Translations under genes and position numbers: made by a program
Shown: positions 23,659-35,353 of the stretch, one piece after another
How positions within the stretch are numbered: the stretch's first letter is position 1
How the letters are laid out: every line of letters begins with the position of its first letter
Assembly (NCBI GenBank): GCA_029532415.1
Contig: JAQOTA010000017.1
Location: 310,001-374,000, forward strand
Origin: Marasmius tenuissimus
Lineage: Eukaryota; Basidiomycota; Agaricomycetes; Agaricales; Marasmiaceae
DNA length: 64,000 nt
Direction of reading: 5' to 3'
Notes under the pieces: generated by a model
The model's input: only the letters and a program-made list of their open reading frames with translations
Database searches by the model: none
What the model was told of the DNA's origin: nothing

Positions 23659-24033
23659 GGTTATGTATATAATGTAAATGGCATTGTGAACCTGTAAAAG
23701 AGTCCTTGAAGAATCAGTAGTTTTTGTATAACGTAATGTGGATGAGTAAGCTGAGACCTGGACAAAGCACAGTCTAAGACGTAGGTGCGTGTGGGTCCAG
23801 CCTGTGTGTACACAACAACTCCAGCGATCGGCGAGTGCAATTGTGTATAGCACTGCATCTAGAATGTAAACAAGCGTCCTTGTGATCGATAGGAAACAGT
23901 AATTATTTTAGATACTGTAAACTGTAGGGAGGTAATACAAAAAAGTAGGACTGACTACTTATATTTTGACTGCCATCAGACGTTCCGGATTATTGGATAT
24001 GAGCAACTCGTAAATCTACACCTTCACCCGAAC
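23659..24033. terminator. Convergent 3' flanks of the reductase and ZIP genes
   Basis: 375 bp between two genes that end towards each other. AT-rich, with no open frame of note; it must hold both poly(A) sites, though no clean AATAAA was seen. Confidence 0.4.
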
Positions 24034-25526
24034 TCATGCCCACCTCCCCAATAACGACATTAACCCCCAGCCGAGCACCATGGACCCAAGGGCATACGTC
24101 AACTTCTTATTCGACGCGTTCATCATCTCCTTATTAAACAAGAATTCGTGCGCGAGGAGCTACGAATCACATCACAAATTCAGCGCTTTGCAACCAAGCG
24201 AGTAAACCACGCGAAGAAAACGCACCTCAACAAGCCCCGTATATATCAAGATCCCTGCACTCAGCGAGTCCAGTGTCCCAGAAACGATGCTAGCAGTCGC
24301 ACTTCCAGGGTTATACGCATTCCGCACGCCCAATCCGATTGCAATACCGATGGGCGTTGTGAGGCCGTACACGATTGCAGCAATAATAGGAACGAATCGG
24401 TACGACGGCGGTAGTTCGAGGTATGCAAGTCTTGAGCCTAATCCCAGACCTTCGAACGTTTCTGTACCGGTATATTATTAGAACGGGACGAAGGAATATA
24501 AGAGGGGAAAGAAAACTCACGGTGGAATACCAGAACGACAAACAGAATTTTGAACTCTTCATCCACTGCCAACGTCAATCCAATCAACACGCTATGCAGC
24601 ACCACGCCAAACTCGAGGATTGCAATTCCGATTATCTGAGCGAGAGGGTTATCGAGAACACCATGGGCATGGGGTTTTGGGGCGGACGAGGACGCGGTTG
24701 TTGTCGTTGATGAAGCTTCAACATCAACATCTTTGACTTCAACATCGTGGAGTCGGTGTTGATTTTTCACGTCCGAGGTTGCCGCGTTGTCGTTATCTTC
24801 GGGGCCATGTGCAGCATGGGTGCCGCCTGCTTCGTGACCATGGTTGTCTATACGTAGCGGGCAGCGCGGAGGAAGAATGATTCAATACGTGTTGAAAAGA
24901 ATCAAGTGGGCCGTACGCAGAATGCTTACGGCCCGTTCTAGAATTGACTAACCGTATGTAGCACCAAGCTTGGCTAGCTTGGCTGTTCCCCATCGGAAAG
25001 CAATGACTTCGACGAGGAAGAGGAGGAATATGCTGAGCATACATAGAGCCAGGGCGTAAGGCTAAAAAGTATGGAGATGATCAGATAGGCGAGAAGTAAG
25101 ATTTAAGGGAGGACGCACATAATCCGACCATGCCTCTCCCAAACATTCAGACTCGAAAGCTTCTAATGCCGGTGCTAGTAGATGTATGAACGCGGTGGCA
25201 ATCTGGAATGCGTTGATCAACGATGTTGGAGGTTGCTTGCCATCAGAGAAAGAGCGGGAACGCACAATAACACCGGAACCGAAATATTTTGCGAACCTTT
25301 GGATGATGAACGATGTCAGAGATATGGCAATGGGGATGACGAGAAAACGGCAAACGCACTCGAATAATGATTTCGGAACTCTCATGAATCTTGACCTTCT
25401 CGCTAAGACCGGAAAAAGAGCACCTAGCGTAGAGCCGACTCCAATGACGAAGATAGAAGCGATCCTCAGAGGTAAGTGCTCGTCTCCAACATTTAATGAT
25501 CCACATTGTGATTCTGATTCTGACAT
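24034..25526 (-). CDS. ZIP-family zinc/iron transporter
   Basis: Start ATG at 25,526 (the longer frame begins with TTG); stop at 24,034; about four introns. Membrane segments carry the ZIP hallmarks: FQIATAFIHLLAPA (TM2) followed by a SECLG loop, LEFGVVLHSVLIGLTLAV (TM4) and VFHETFEGLGLGSRLAY (TM5). His, Glu and Gly of these form the metal path. The cytosolic loop between TM3 and TM4 is His/Asp-rich (DNHGHEAGGTHAAHG, KPHAHG), as expected for metal sensing. The last TM ends LGWGLMSLLGRWA, the usual short ZIP tail. Likely plasma-membrane Zn2+ uptake like yeast Zrt1/2; Fe2+ is possible. Confidence 0.9.
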
Positions 25527-26280
25527 CTTCAAAATCTGAGGCGAGAATAAGAGCGGGAAGAGCAGGGAAGGGGAGGTAGCACGACTGGGACGACTAGGAG
25601 GAGGTAGGGAGGATGGAAGTTATATAATGAGTTGTAATGAGTTGTGTAATATGGGTATCGATGGACGCAACAGTGGTGCGGCCAGCACGATGACCTGGAA
25701 GGTACTCGCTCATGTGGCTGTGTGTAAAGAGAAAAAAAAAGATGATTTCCGATTGGTTGATGACCGGGCATCGGCTGCTGATTGGCTGAACCGCAAACGG
25801 ACGAGTACCCTCGCAGTCCTCAGGGTGGGCAGGGCAGTAAATCATTGAAACCAGCCCAGAGTGAGATAGAGAGCCATGTCAGTGTCACCGCAAGAGAAAC
25901 GTCAGCAAATAATTCAGGTTCAGGTAGAGCAGGAGGATGAACGACTTTCCGGATAGCAGAAAAGGTATATCCATTCGACTCCAAGAGGTCAAAGCCTGTC
26001 TGATCTGATCTTCCGCGGGCATCAAAAATTAAGAATAACGCGTTCGCGGAGGACGAGCATTTCTGGTCAGGATGGGGATGTGCGGAACTCGAGAATTGTC
26101 ATTGAACATTCAGTGAAGTAGCTGTACTTGGTCGACGTTGGCAGCGAAGAGAACCAGTAATGATTTTCAAGGGCAACAGAGCCCACCCGAGCGTCTGCCG
26201 AGCTCTGCAGTGTACCATTTGCGCCCACAGGTGGCGTAATCCCGTGGTGCTGTTCAGATTTCAACCACCATGCACACCAT
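25527..26280. other. Intergenic region between ZIP and TMEM97 genes
   Basis: No gene seen. It should contain the promoter of the ZIP gene on its left side and the 3' end of the TMEM97-like gene on its right. The overlapping short frames on both strands have no recognisable content. Confidence 0.4.
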
Positions 26281-26889
26281 CTACGCCTTCTTCGCCTTTT
26301 GTGATCCAGTAACCTGCCCAACAGTCGCCGCAGAGACGATTTTATGCAGCCTGAGCGCCATATCCACAGCCATACCAAGGGGTATGAAAAGGAATGGGAT
26401 ATACCCTGAAATCAAGATGGCGAATTGCATGGTTGTGAGTGCGTCGTCATAGAATGCCCTGGTCACATGGAGCAAGCATGGAAGAGTTGTGGTCGCTGTA
26501 GAGGCTCCGTACAGACAGAGGAGAGGGTAAATTTTGGGCGAGTTCTTCATGAGACCACGGATGCCGAGAACGAATGTCGGTATTTGGAACAGCCTATACA
26601 GACCAGTCAGCAAAGCTTTATCTGTAGAGCAACAGAAGGCTCACAGTTCCATCCATAAGAACGACCTAAACCAAATCAACTCGTTTGCTCCCTTCCCACT
26701 GGCCATTCCGACCATGAGAGGATCCTGGCTGAACTCCAGGTACCATTTGTGCATCCCAGTGAGTACAGCGGGTGCAAAATTTGGTGGGTAAATGGCATTA
26801 AGGTCGAGAAGGAGTGTTATGGGGATATGGAACGCGAAGAAAACCGTATAAACAAGATCGAGGGGACGCGACGTGAGCGGAAGAGCCAT
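26281..26889 (-). CDS. EXPERA / TMEM97-like membrane protein
   Basis: Two exons (26645-26889 and 26281-26593) with a 51-bp intron. The ATG at 26,889 starts MALPLTSRPLDLVYTVFFAF, typical of the family; the open frame extends upstream but that part does not resemble it. Four hydrophobic segments, the pair HIP...LLLDLNAIYP and MHKWYLEFSQDPLM, and FRSFLWMEL-LFQIPTF identify the EXPERA domain of the sigma-2 receptor TMEM97. Relatives bind sterols in the ER and influence cholesterol trafficking. The C-terminus ends in Lys residues (KAKKA), consistent with ER retrieval. It is divergent from the glycosyltransferase gene with about 230 bp between starts. Confidence 0.85.
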
Positions 26890-27117
26890 GCTGTGAGTCA
26901 GATAGAGATTCCCACGGATACCCGCGTCGCGGCAATTTTTGACGAACTGATTATTGTGGGTTCTCAATTTGGACGTAGCGATAACAATGGACGCACGCCA
27001 CTTCCTTCTTACAGCCGCCGCTGTCAATTCTCGGAGCGCGCGTTTCACCGTCAACATTAATTAGTTTTCAATGATAGGCACGCTTTTAGCTCTTCCCACT
27101 TCCCCTCGTTAGGCAGG

Positions 27118-29518
27118 ATGAGCCTGTTGCCTTTGGTGTCCAGAGGAAACGGTCATTCGACAGGCAAAACCTGGAGGCCCACGCGACTGCAAATTCTCAG
27201 TATCATCACCCTTGGAGTCGTTCTTGCGTTCATCCTTTATCGTAGAGAGCTCGAGCGGGATGCATACAGCGTTGTCGAGGTCTCTTTCAACGATTCTGAA
27301 CACCATCAGCACTCATCAATCTCGACAAATATCATACCTGTTTCAACCGACATCGATTCCGAACTCACGCGTCAACCGAGCCAGACCACGACGACAACGA
27401 CAACGACAGCCAAACCTACACCAACGACCATCCTTAACAACCATGCTACCTATCCGAAACTCGATCCTCTTGCACCACAGGAAGTCAGCGCGATGAGAGA
27501 GAGGCACTTGAAGACCATAGACGAAGTGATTGCTGGAGGTTTAACTCACTATGGTGAATACAACAGGGGGCAGCTGAGAGCACTTAAGGAGTACTGGTCA
27601 AAGGTGGTGGACGAACAGCCAAAGGTACGACTTATTTCTATCGACCGCGGGTGGTTGTTGAGGTATTCATCCAGGTTATCCTATCCACATACGGCTACGT
27701 TCCATGCGCGATAAGTTTGTGAGCCGACAAATCTCTTGCATGACTTACCATCTTCTTGTTGACTCGTTTTCCAAATTCCTAGGTGTGGGACGACCGGAGA
27801 AGTGGTTTGGCTGGAATCTCTAGTACGCCGGGCCTTGGACCTTCTTTGATACGAGCATTTTCCGACCAGATTTCCGCAGATGAACTCTTTCCGAGAAAAC
27901 GACCAATTCCTCCTCTATACTGGGTATCGCGACCTCAACAAAGCGTACAAGATGCTCGGAGACGTCGTAACACACGTCTGGTCGACGGATACAGACGTGA
28001 TTTGGTGCTTAAACGACACTATTTCGTGTATCGAGAGTCCTGAGAATCCGGATGGAGTGTGGGTGGCATCGTTCTCTAATTTCAGGTTTCCATCAACAAC
28101 TTCGTTTCGCTGATAAAATTGGAGATTAGACCACCGTGGAAGTTATTTACATTCACTTTCTGGGGAAGTCCGAGGGGATGGCAAAACTTTTTTGGGCCAA
28201 AGGAGGAACCGTGGTCATATAACCCTTTAGGTGGAGAGTGGAATCTTGTGTGAGTGTATTTGAGTCGGGAACGTTCTGGAGACGCACCTGACCTTTTCTT
28301 TTGCAGTCCTTACAGGGTACCGTTGACTTCAATTCCCTTCCGACTTGGTCTCAAACTTCCACTCCCAGATGCCGGATAAACACTTTTACCTGTGCGTTCA
28401 CATCCACTACAGACCAGATCTATTCAGGCTGAAGACCTCGAAGAGGATATCATTTCACAGGATGCGGCGAGCTCGCATACATCCCTCACTCGGAAAGAAA
28501 AGATCAAATAGTAATTTTAGCCAAACGTGCGTCACCTGGTCTCTTCCTCTTCTATTCATAGTCCTCAACGCCCTTGATTCCTGTCCCTAAATACGATGTC
28601 CATTTCCAGGATCGTGGTATTTCTACAACTACGTCTTCCTCAAAACTCCCGTCTGGCCCATTCTGCAGGAAAGACTCAAGGGACTCGAATTCATAAGTAC
28701 ATCGAATCAGGAAGAGGGCTTTCCGGTGCCGGAAACTCTGAACCTTACTGGGCCTTTGGAGAGGCACGATTATAATATTTTGCTTGTGCGTGGTTTTCTC
28801 TTTTTTTTTTCCCCTGGCAAGGAACCGGATTGAGCTCGACCGTGTTCCTATCTACAGGGGGAATCAAAAGCGCTGTTGGGTATAGGGCATCCCAAGATAT
28901 CTCCTAGTCCGTATGCGAGCCTGTGAGTACCGCGAATTGGAGACGACAAGTGACTGACGCGTCGACAACTTGCAACTTTTAGTTGTCGCGGGTACGTCTC
29001 TCTCTTACCTTGACTTTATGGATAACGACAAGGAAATAACGCATAACATATTCTCCTCTTCGTCTTCGGCATCCGCCTCGCTTCAGAGTCCCCGTAGTAA
29101 TCCCCTACCGAGGAACAAAATGCCCAGCTCAGCCGGGGGACAGAACATGGTGCGGAGACGACCACCAACACGCGTTCGCCGCAGAAATCGGTCCGCCTTA
29201 TGTCTATACGGTCGATGCGGAGGGTCCGATGGATGCGATTGTGGATACTATCTTGACAGCAGTGAATACGCCTATTGAGCCTTAGTACGCGGTTCCTGTC
29301 TCCCCCCCACGATTTTTACTTGTATTGACGCCCTTCGCAGTGTGCCACCGGATATGACAAAAGAAGCGCTAGCCGCACGTATCAATGATTACTTTTCGGT
29401 GGATTGGAGGGCGTATGGTGAGCAGAGGATGCGTGAGAGAGGGTGGGATAGGATTAAGACGCAGGAGCACATGTACAGGTGGTTGGAGAAGCACCCGGTG
29501 GTGATGCAGGACACATAG
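27118..29518 (+). CDS. GT18-like glycosyltransferase, type II membrane protein
   Basis: A multi-exon gene from ATG 27,118 to TAG 29,518. Residues ~22-42 form a single membrane anchor (ILSIITLGVVLAFILY), followed by a Thr-rich stem with a (ACG/ACA)n tract. The lumenal part ends in motifs shared with the family of alpha-1,6-mannosylglycoprotein 6-beta-N-acetylglucosaminyltransferase (GT18/MGAT5): LGIGHPKISPSPYASLCRG, QHAETVGPPYVYTVD, NTPIEPYVPPDM and INDYFSVDWRAYG. A Golgi N-glycan or related GlcNAc transferase is inferred; basidiomycete members are poorly characterised. Exon edges around 28,300-28,600 are approximate. Confidence 0.75.
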
Positions 29519-29775
29519 ATATACTGTAAGTAGACGTAATTTTCGGATATTCGATTGCTTTATCATAGACAGGATATCACCTTCCGACTATCTTCGAACG
29601 TCTTCCAAGACCGTAATGTTGATTTATCATCAGACAGTGCAGCCCCGCAGCGGATGACTTTCAGGCTTCAGGCTTCAAGCTTCAGGTTGTCGTTGCCCGA
29701 GATCGTTAACGCGTTTATGCAGCAGGTATACAGGATTGTTGGATATAGTGTTATGCATAGCACACTCCCTACTGT

Positions 29776-31444
29776 TCATCGATTGAAAGCGGCACTCTCC
29801 GTTTCCGAAACCTCCGGCCTTGTGCTTTCCGACGCGTTCTTTGCTTCTCTCTGTACCTTCCTGTCACCGAAACCGAACCCGATCTCCCGCACAACAAGCC
29901 ACCCAGGGATCAAGGCAAGCCCCCAAAGCCCGAAATTAATGTAAATGCCTCCTACTTCAGAAAATATCGGGATGCTATTGAGTCCGTACTGTTGAATCGG
30001 TCAGTTTCGCCTCGCGTTATCGGACGAATTACACTCACGCTCACAGCCTGAACAGCAGATTCTGTACCACGTAAGAGACCTGCGATGCGAACGACGTCTG
30101 CCTCGCTTTCAGCCATCTCACCCGTCAAGAAGTATCTGGAAGCAAGGAGTCAGGATGCAGTTCGCCATAGTCATATACATATCACCAACTCACAGGTACA
30201 TGTAGTTGAGTTGGAACCCCATAACGAGGAATAGGAACAAGGCAAATCCCCGTCCAAAGCCTGGATCAACCCAGTCGTACGTCGGTCGCATCTGGCGGTA
30301 CTCCGTCACGATCACGGTCGCCCATAACCACCACGCGCCTTGCAAGGTCAGGATACCAATATACGCCCATCTGGCTCTCTTGTGAATCGCAATTTTCTTT
30401 TGATCGAGGAAGGCCCCCAGGATATTGCCCGAAATAACGGCCACAATACCAGACAGAAACGATCCAAGCGCTCGAGCGCGAACGGAGAACCACAATGACT
30501 GGTAGGTGAACATGACAGCTTCGGAATACACAGCTTGTGCGATGAGGGGGACGATAAGCAGGAAGTGTTTACTGAAGAACAGCTTCGCCGTTGCTTTCAA
30601 CTCGTGTTTGCTACTTTCCGTGATCTGGAGGCTGACAGGAACACCGTCCGTACGCTGGACCTGATGTGGCTGGTTCAGAAGGAAGCCGGCGAACGGACCG
30701 AACGACTGTATCGCGATGAAGATGAGGTATACTGCGTATGAGACGCTGCCGGCCTCGTTCTTATCAGCGTTGAGTCCGAGGTTGATTGCCCCACCGACGA
30801 TCTGGCCACCGAGGCGGAAGCTTAGCCAGATTCCTAGAAATCGACCTTGATTGTGGGGTTCTGGATACGAAAGGGCGACTGCTGCTTCGGACATCCAGAA
30901 GAGCCCTGCTGATAGTCCGCAAATCGCTGAGGTGAATATGACAGACCATTCTGTACCGAATCGGTTGTTGGTGTACAGTCCAGCAGCGTAGGGAGCATAA
31001 CCAATAGTCCCGATAATGAGCGTCCACTTGATTCCGATCCACCGCACGACGACGCTCGAGAAGATGCAGGAGAGCACCATCAAACAGAATGTCAAAGCAT
31101 TCGCGGTGTTAACGAGGTATGGTTTCTGGGCTCCTCCTAGTTCAGGGCATGAGTTATACGTCTGCTGGGTGCCAGAGGTGACTCTTTCTTACCAGCACCC
31201 AAGGAGTTCAAAGCACCCCACATTCCAGGCGCAAGAAAATTGCATAATCCCAGTACGAGTGCATTGTACAGTGTCGAGCGATACCATTTAGCTATGGGTA
31301 AATGTCAGCTTTCAGTACGCGGTCGAGATAAGTTGAGACACCAAGTTCTCGGAACATACGCTGGACAATGTCCCTCTCTCTAGAGTTATTCGTCTGCTCA
31401 ACATCTATGTTGCTCGCGAGACTTTGGGTATCTTTAGTCGACAT
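29776..31444 (-). CDS. UNC93-like major facilitator protein
   Basis: Start ATG 31,444 gives a short cytosolic head (MSTKDTQSLAS...), then after an intron KWYRSTLYNALVLGLCNFLAPGMWGALNSLGA, the standard opening of fungal UNC93-like carriers. About eleven hydrophobic segments follow, including FSSVVVRWIGIKWTLIIG, SAGLFWMSEAAVALSYPEP and GRFLGIWLSFRLGGQIVGGAINLGLN. The tail ends at TGA 29,776 after GLWGLALIPGWLVVREI. Substrate unknown; relatives in fungi are listed as ion or small-molecule transporters. It starts divergently from the OHCU gene with about 560 bp between starts. Confidence 0.88.
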
Positions 31445-32005
31445 GTTCGCTCCTAGAATTCCCTCTTGTGAATCGAGAGAGAGAGGGCCTATGGATTGAG
31501 GAGGCAAATCAGGGGTCGAACGTTGATGAAGTTTGTGGGGTTCGGAAGATTCTTTATATAAAAGAGTTTTTTTAGCCGAAGAACGACCTCGTTTCCTTCG
31601 AAAGCTTCTTACTTTAGGTTCCTGTGACGCACGCCATGCCAGGGCCCAGCGAGTCTGCTCGACAAAGATCGACCCTGCGCTCAACCTGCTGCAGACTTCA
31701 GGCTACTGTAGGCTGAGCTTGACGGCATCGGGAGCCTGGGGGCGTCTGGGGCTGCATGTAGGTGGAGTACTAACAAATGGACCGCGAAATTCGGCGTGCT
31801 GTGAATTTGAAGTTTGGCCGTCGCCGCCGTCGGGTATGTGGGATATGGGGAAATGTGGGGTCATGGCTTGGAGACCGAAGGAGACTGACCATTAATCCCA
31901 CTTTCCGGCTTTCGGCGTCGTGTCAGAACAAAAGACTAGCGTTTCCGTACGCCACACGGGACCCGGTGCGATGTATCCGGGGATACCCGAAATATCCAAG
32001 CGAGC

Positions 32006-32605
32006 ATGTTGCCTCCGCTCTCAACACTCAAGGAGTCCTCAGGACCAGATTCACCCCTCTCGTCTGCGCTTTCCATACTATTTGAGCCCTCTCCGATCCT
32101 TTCCACCCATCTAGAGCCCCACATTCATGGAGTACTTGCATCGAGAGAGCCAACCTCCTATTCAGAGTTGATAGCTCTGTCGATATCCCACATCCAATCG
32201 TGGCCACACGACCTTCAGGCTCAATTTATCGCTGGACATCCTCGCATCGGAGAGAGCAAGAATTTGTCGAAGCTAAGTGCGAAAGAGCAGGGTGCCATAC
32301 CTTCGACAGCCCCCACGCCTCCAGAGGTCCTCAACAGACTGGCCCACTTGAATGCCTGCTATGAGAGGCGATACCCGGGCCTGCGATACATCATCTTCGT
32401 AAATGGAAGAAGTAGAACGGGTGTAGCGGAGGCAATGGAGGATCAGTTGGGACTGGCCCATTCTCTATTATCAGACGAGCCTGCACTGGATACGATAGAA
32501 CCAGTAGCAATCAGTGGGGAAGATTGGTCTTCGGAACTGAAGCGGGCCGTAGAGGATGTGGGACGAATCGCGCAGAGCAGACTTAAGACTCTGAGCGTTG
32601 CTTGA
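32006..32605 (+). CDS. OHCU decarboxylase (ureide pathway)
   Basis: A single-exon 199-aa protein. LFEPSPIL near the N-terminus, then GHPRIGE (catalytic His and Glu), LSAKEQ, TPPEVLNRLAHLNACYERRYPGLRYI and FVNGRSR match 2-oxo-4-hydroxy-4-carboxy-5-ureidoimidazoline decarboxylase, which turns the product of urate oxidation into (S)-allantoin. Length fits the family. No obvious C-terminal peroxisomal signal (ends SVA). It lets the fungus use purines as nitrogen source. Confidence 0.93.
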   Translation: MLPPLSTLKESSGPDSPLSSALSILFEPSPILSTHLEPHIHGVLASREPTSYSELIALSISHIQSWPHDLQAQFIAGHPRIGESKNLSKLSAKEQGAIPSTAPTPPEVLNRLAHLNACYERRYPGLRYIIFVNGRSRTGVAEAMEDQLGLAHSLLSDEPALDTIEPVAISGEDWSSELKRAVEDVGRIAQSRLKTLSVA

Positions 32606-32757
32606 GGTGAGCTTTCTCGTCGGATATGTAAATGGTCGCTTTATTAAACCACAAAAATACAGCGTACTTGAACATAGATTGTCTTTTTGTTGTACATGTG
32701 TTATCCCTCAAATTCAACTCATTCGGCATAGAAATGTCTCTTCATGGCAACTCTGGG

Positions 32758-33681
32758 TCACATACGAACGGTACTTGGGCGAGCATTGGAAGTAATCCGA
32801 TCGGCTCTGCGCTGAAAGTCAAGGGCGAGTTCAGAGTCCAAGAAGCTCGACTGTTCTGCAGGCAAAAAGCTCACCTGAAGCACGCTCATCCGCCTCTTCT
32901 CCCATTCGGGATCTAGCTGTCTCAATCCTTGCATCATGCTCTCCACTAGTTGTACATCTACGTTCTCTTCTGGCGTCATCGGCTTTGGTGGAACAGGGTG
33001 TGTTTTGGTCGGTTGAGGTCGTTGAGGAGGTACCGGTGCTGGCTTGGGTACTGAACGGGAGGCGAAGGAGGGGTAAGTCTGGGAAGCAGGTGTAGTATAA
33101 CTGCGTGTCGGCCCGGGCTTCGGAATCTGTGGTTTAGTTTGCTGGTAGCGAGCCTGTTGTTGACGAGCCCATTCTGCTCTATCCTGCCTCAACCTATCCA
33201 CCTCGTCAGCAGGGACTTGTGTTGTAGAAGTAGCGGGCAATGATGTGGTCCGTGGTCGTGAACGGGAGTCATAGGCCTTCAATCCCAAATCGTCCCATGA
33301 CAAGTTTCCTGTCAACCGGCAATGAAAACCAAAGCATAGAGTTGAGCACGTACCCTTCTCTTCCGGGAATCATTGAGAATCTCGAACGCCTCGTGCACCT
33401 AAGTAAAGTTCAGCAAAAAGTTGCGTAAAACAGAAGACATGTCGCGTACTTGATGAAATCGCTTCTCCGCTAACTGTTTCGCCTGCTCAGAAGCCCCGGG
33501 ATCGAGTTTGTCAGGGTGTGTTTCCAACGCTTTGACCTTGTACGCCTTTCGCACTGAATTGCAAGGGCCGAAGCGCGTCAGGGAGAGAAACAAAAAAGCA
33601 AAGAAGTTTGTACTCACCTTGCTCTTGCGTTGCAGTGGGGTCCAGCCCTAAAACATCATATAAACTGGGCTTAACTGGCAT
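32758..33681 (-). CDS. J-domain (Hsp40) co-chaperone
   Basis: Start ATG 33,681 (MPVKPSLYDVLGLDPTATQ). Exons joined by introns near 33,555-33,615, 33,400-33,450 and 33,310-33,360 give an N-terminal J domain: YDVLGL, VRKAYKVKALETHPDK with the HPD triad that stimulates Hsp70, and AEKRFHQ-VHEAFEILND. No Gly/Phe or zinc region follows, so it is a type III J protein. The rest is Pro/Gln/Arg-rich with a short conserved PEENVDVQLVESMMQ helix, and ends at 32,758. Partner and place are unknown. A broken copy of its 5' half and upstream region lies 4 kb away (37.0-38.9 kb). Confidence 0.85.
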
Positions 33682-35353
33682 AAATAGCAACAAGGGCAGC
33701 CTAGAGGGCCAGGATCACTCTCTTTGGAAGAATACAGAGCAGCAGCCAGGCAGGCAGGTGCCAAACCGTGAAGTCAAACGGAAAATTCGACTCGAAACGG
33801 AAAGCCAACCTGCGCGTAGACTCACGTGGTCGGTTTGCCGAATACACCGTGACCATGGGCCGCCCGGCGCCGGTGCCGTCCTTTGGTTCCGAATGCCTTG
33901 AAGCATTTCAACGAGATATCCATCGACATGGTTCTCACTGCCCAAGGATCAGCTCCGGCTCCTACAAACCTTCTCAGAGCTTCTCAGTAACTTAAACTAG
34001 AGATCGAGGCCTCCTGAGTGTTCCATGTACAAAACTTACAAAGGTCCGTCACAGACTCACAGTCCGATTCAGATGTAATTGGTCCAGGCTCCTTCTCAGC
34101 TCGATTCAACTAGAGCCACAGAACGTTGCCAAAGTGTCGGACGAGGAAGCGAGGCGGGCACTGGCGGGTTGCTGGCGGGCATGGCAGGGGTGCGTGAAGT
34201 TACCATGTGGCACGGTCATTTATCATCGATATTATGGATCCATCATTCCATCTTCCTTCCTCTTTGTTTGCTATGCGGTGGCGTCAATACTGTACTTGCA
34301 AGAGACCGCCAGGTTTGGTTGTGTGGTGGCTTCTATACTCAGCTACGGAACTCTTTTGGAAGTAGGGGCAGTCTGGGTACCAGGCTAACTGTTTGGCGAG
34401 GGATATCATCGCCGGAAGGGTTGGTGTCGTTCTCCCTCAAGCACAAGGCCTACTTGCCCCGTTTCCAGCCTTATCATTCCAGACTTATCTCATTCGCCAT
34501 CCCACCCCCCACCCGAAAGTATTGGAAAGTCAATCACCCCCTTGTGCGCCGGGCTGGGGTGTTTGTTCGTGACGTGAGGAGACGACCCATCACGCTACTC
34601 CGCACCACCCACCCTATCTCACTACCTATCAGCTGCACTACCTATCCTGTCATCCTTACCACTAACCCTATCAATCGCAGGACCTACGTATGGCTTCAGC
34701 ATAGGCATACGCATCACACACTCCCGACTTCACCATATCATTCGTCGTATCAGCAGCCGGGGACGTGACCATCTTCGCTGACCCAAGAGACTTGAAACAC
34801 TTGTCTCGCATGGCAATCGCGGGCATTCCTTGATGATGTCGAAATCTCATCTCCTTCTTTCATTTGCGCGAACAACGGACAGTAATCTCCTCTGTATTTG
34901 CACGCTCATCGTATTTGGATGACGTTGGCGTACGGACTTGACATTTTCCACTGTACAATCCTCCCTTCACCGTCGGATCCCGGCGGTTGTGGCGATCATG
35001 GTCATCATAAATCAACCCACTGGGCACGTCCCCTTCTGATTATCGGACCGCAGCTTCTAATTGGGACCGCTGCAGGTCTTACCTCTTCAACCCGAATTTC
35101 TCTTTTTTGGCGGCCCAGCTAAACCTAACCGAATAAAGAACAATCCCTCCGCGGCAACAGCGGTTTGATCGGTCCCTGCCAACTGCGTTCGCATAACCAC
35201 CGGTACCCCATGCGAAGGCCTGACTAGGTGAAAGAGGTTTCATCATTAGAACGATCGTACTGTGGTGGATTTCTGATCTTGAACTGCCTTGGTCCCGTCG
35301 AACACAAGTATATAATTCAACACCAAGTCGCTGCCACGCCGGTCTTCAGCATC
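33682..35353. other. Gene-free region upstream of the J-domain gene
   Basis: No convincing gene; the longest frame (to 34,768 on plus) begins with TTG and has no recognisable content. 33,682-34,060 is also present as a diverged copy at 37,735-37,960 and 38,770-38,930. The right side should hold the promoter of the multi-TM gene starting at 35,354; AAGTATATAATTC at about 35,305-35,318 is a possible TATA element. Confidence 0.5.

Noticed and set aside
34079..34768. 229-aa plus-strand frame upstream of the multi-TM gene
   Set aside because: Starts with TTG, no recognisable motif, biased His/Thr/Arg composition, no splice context.
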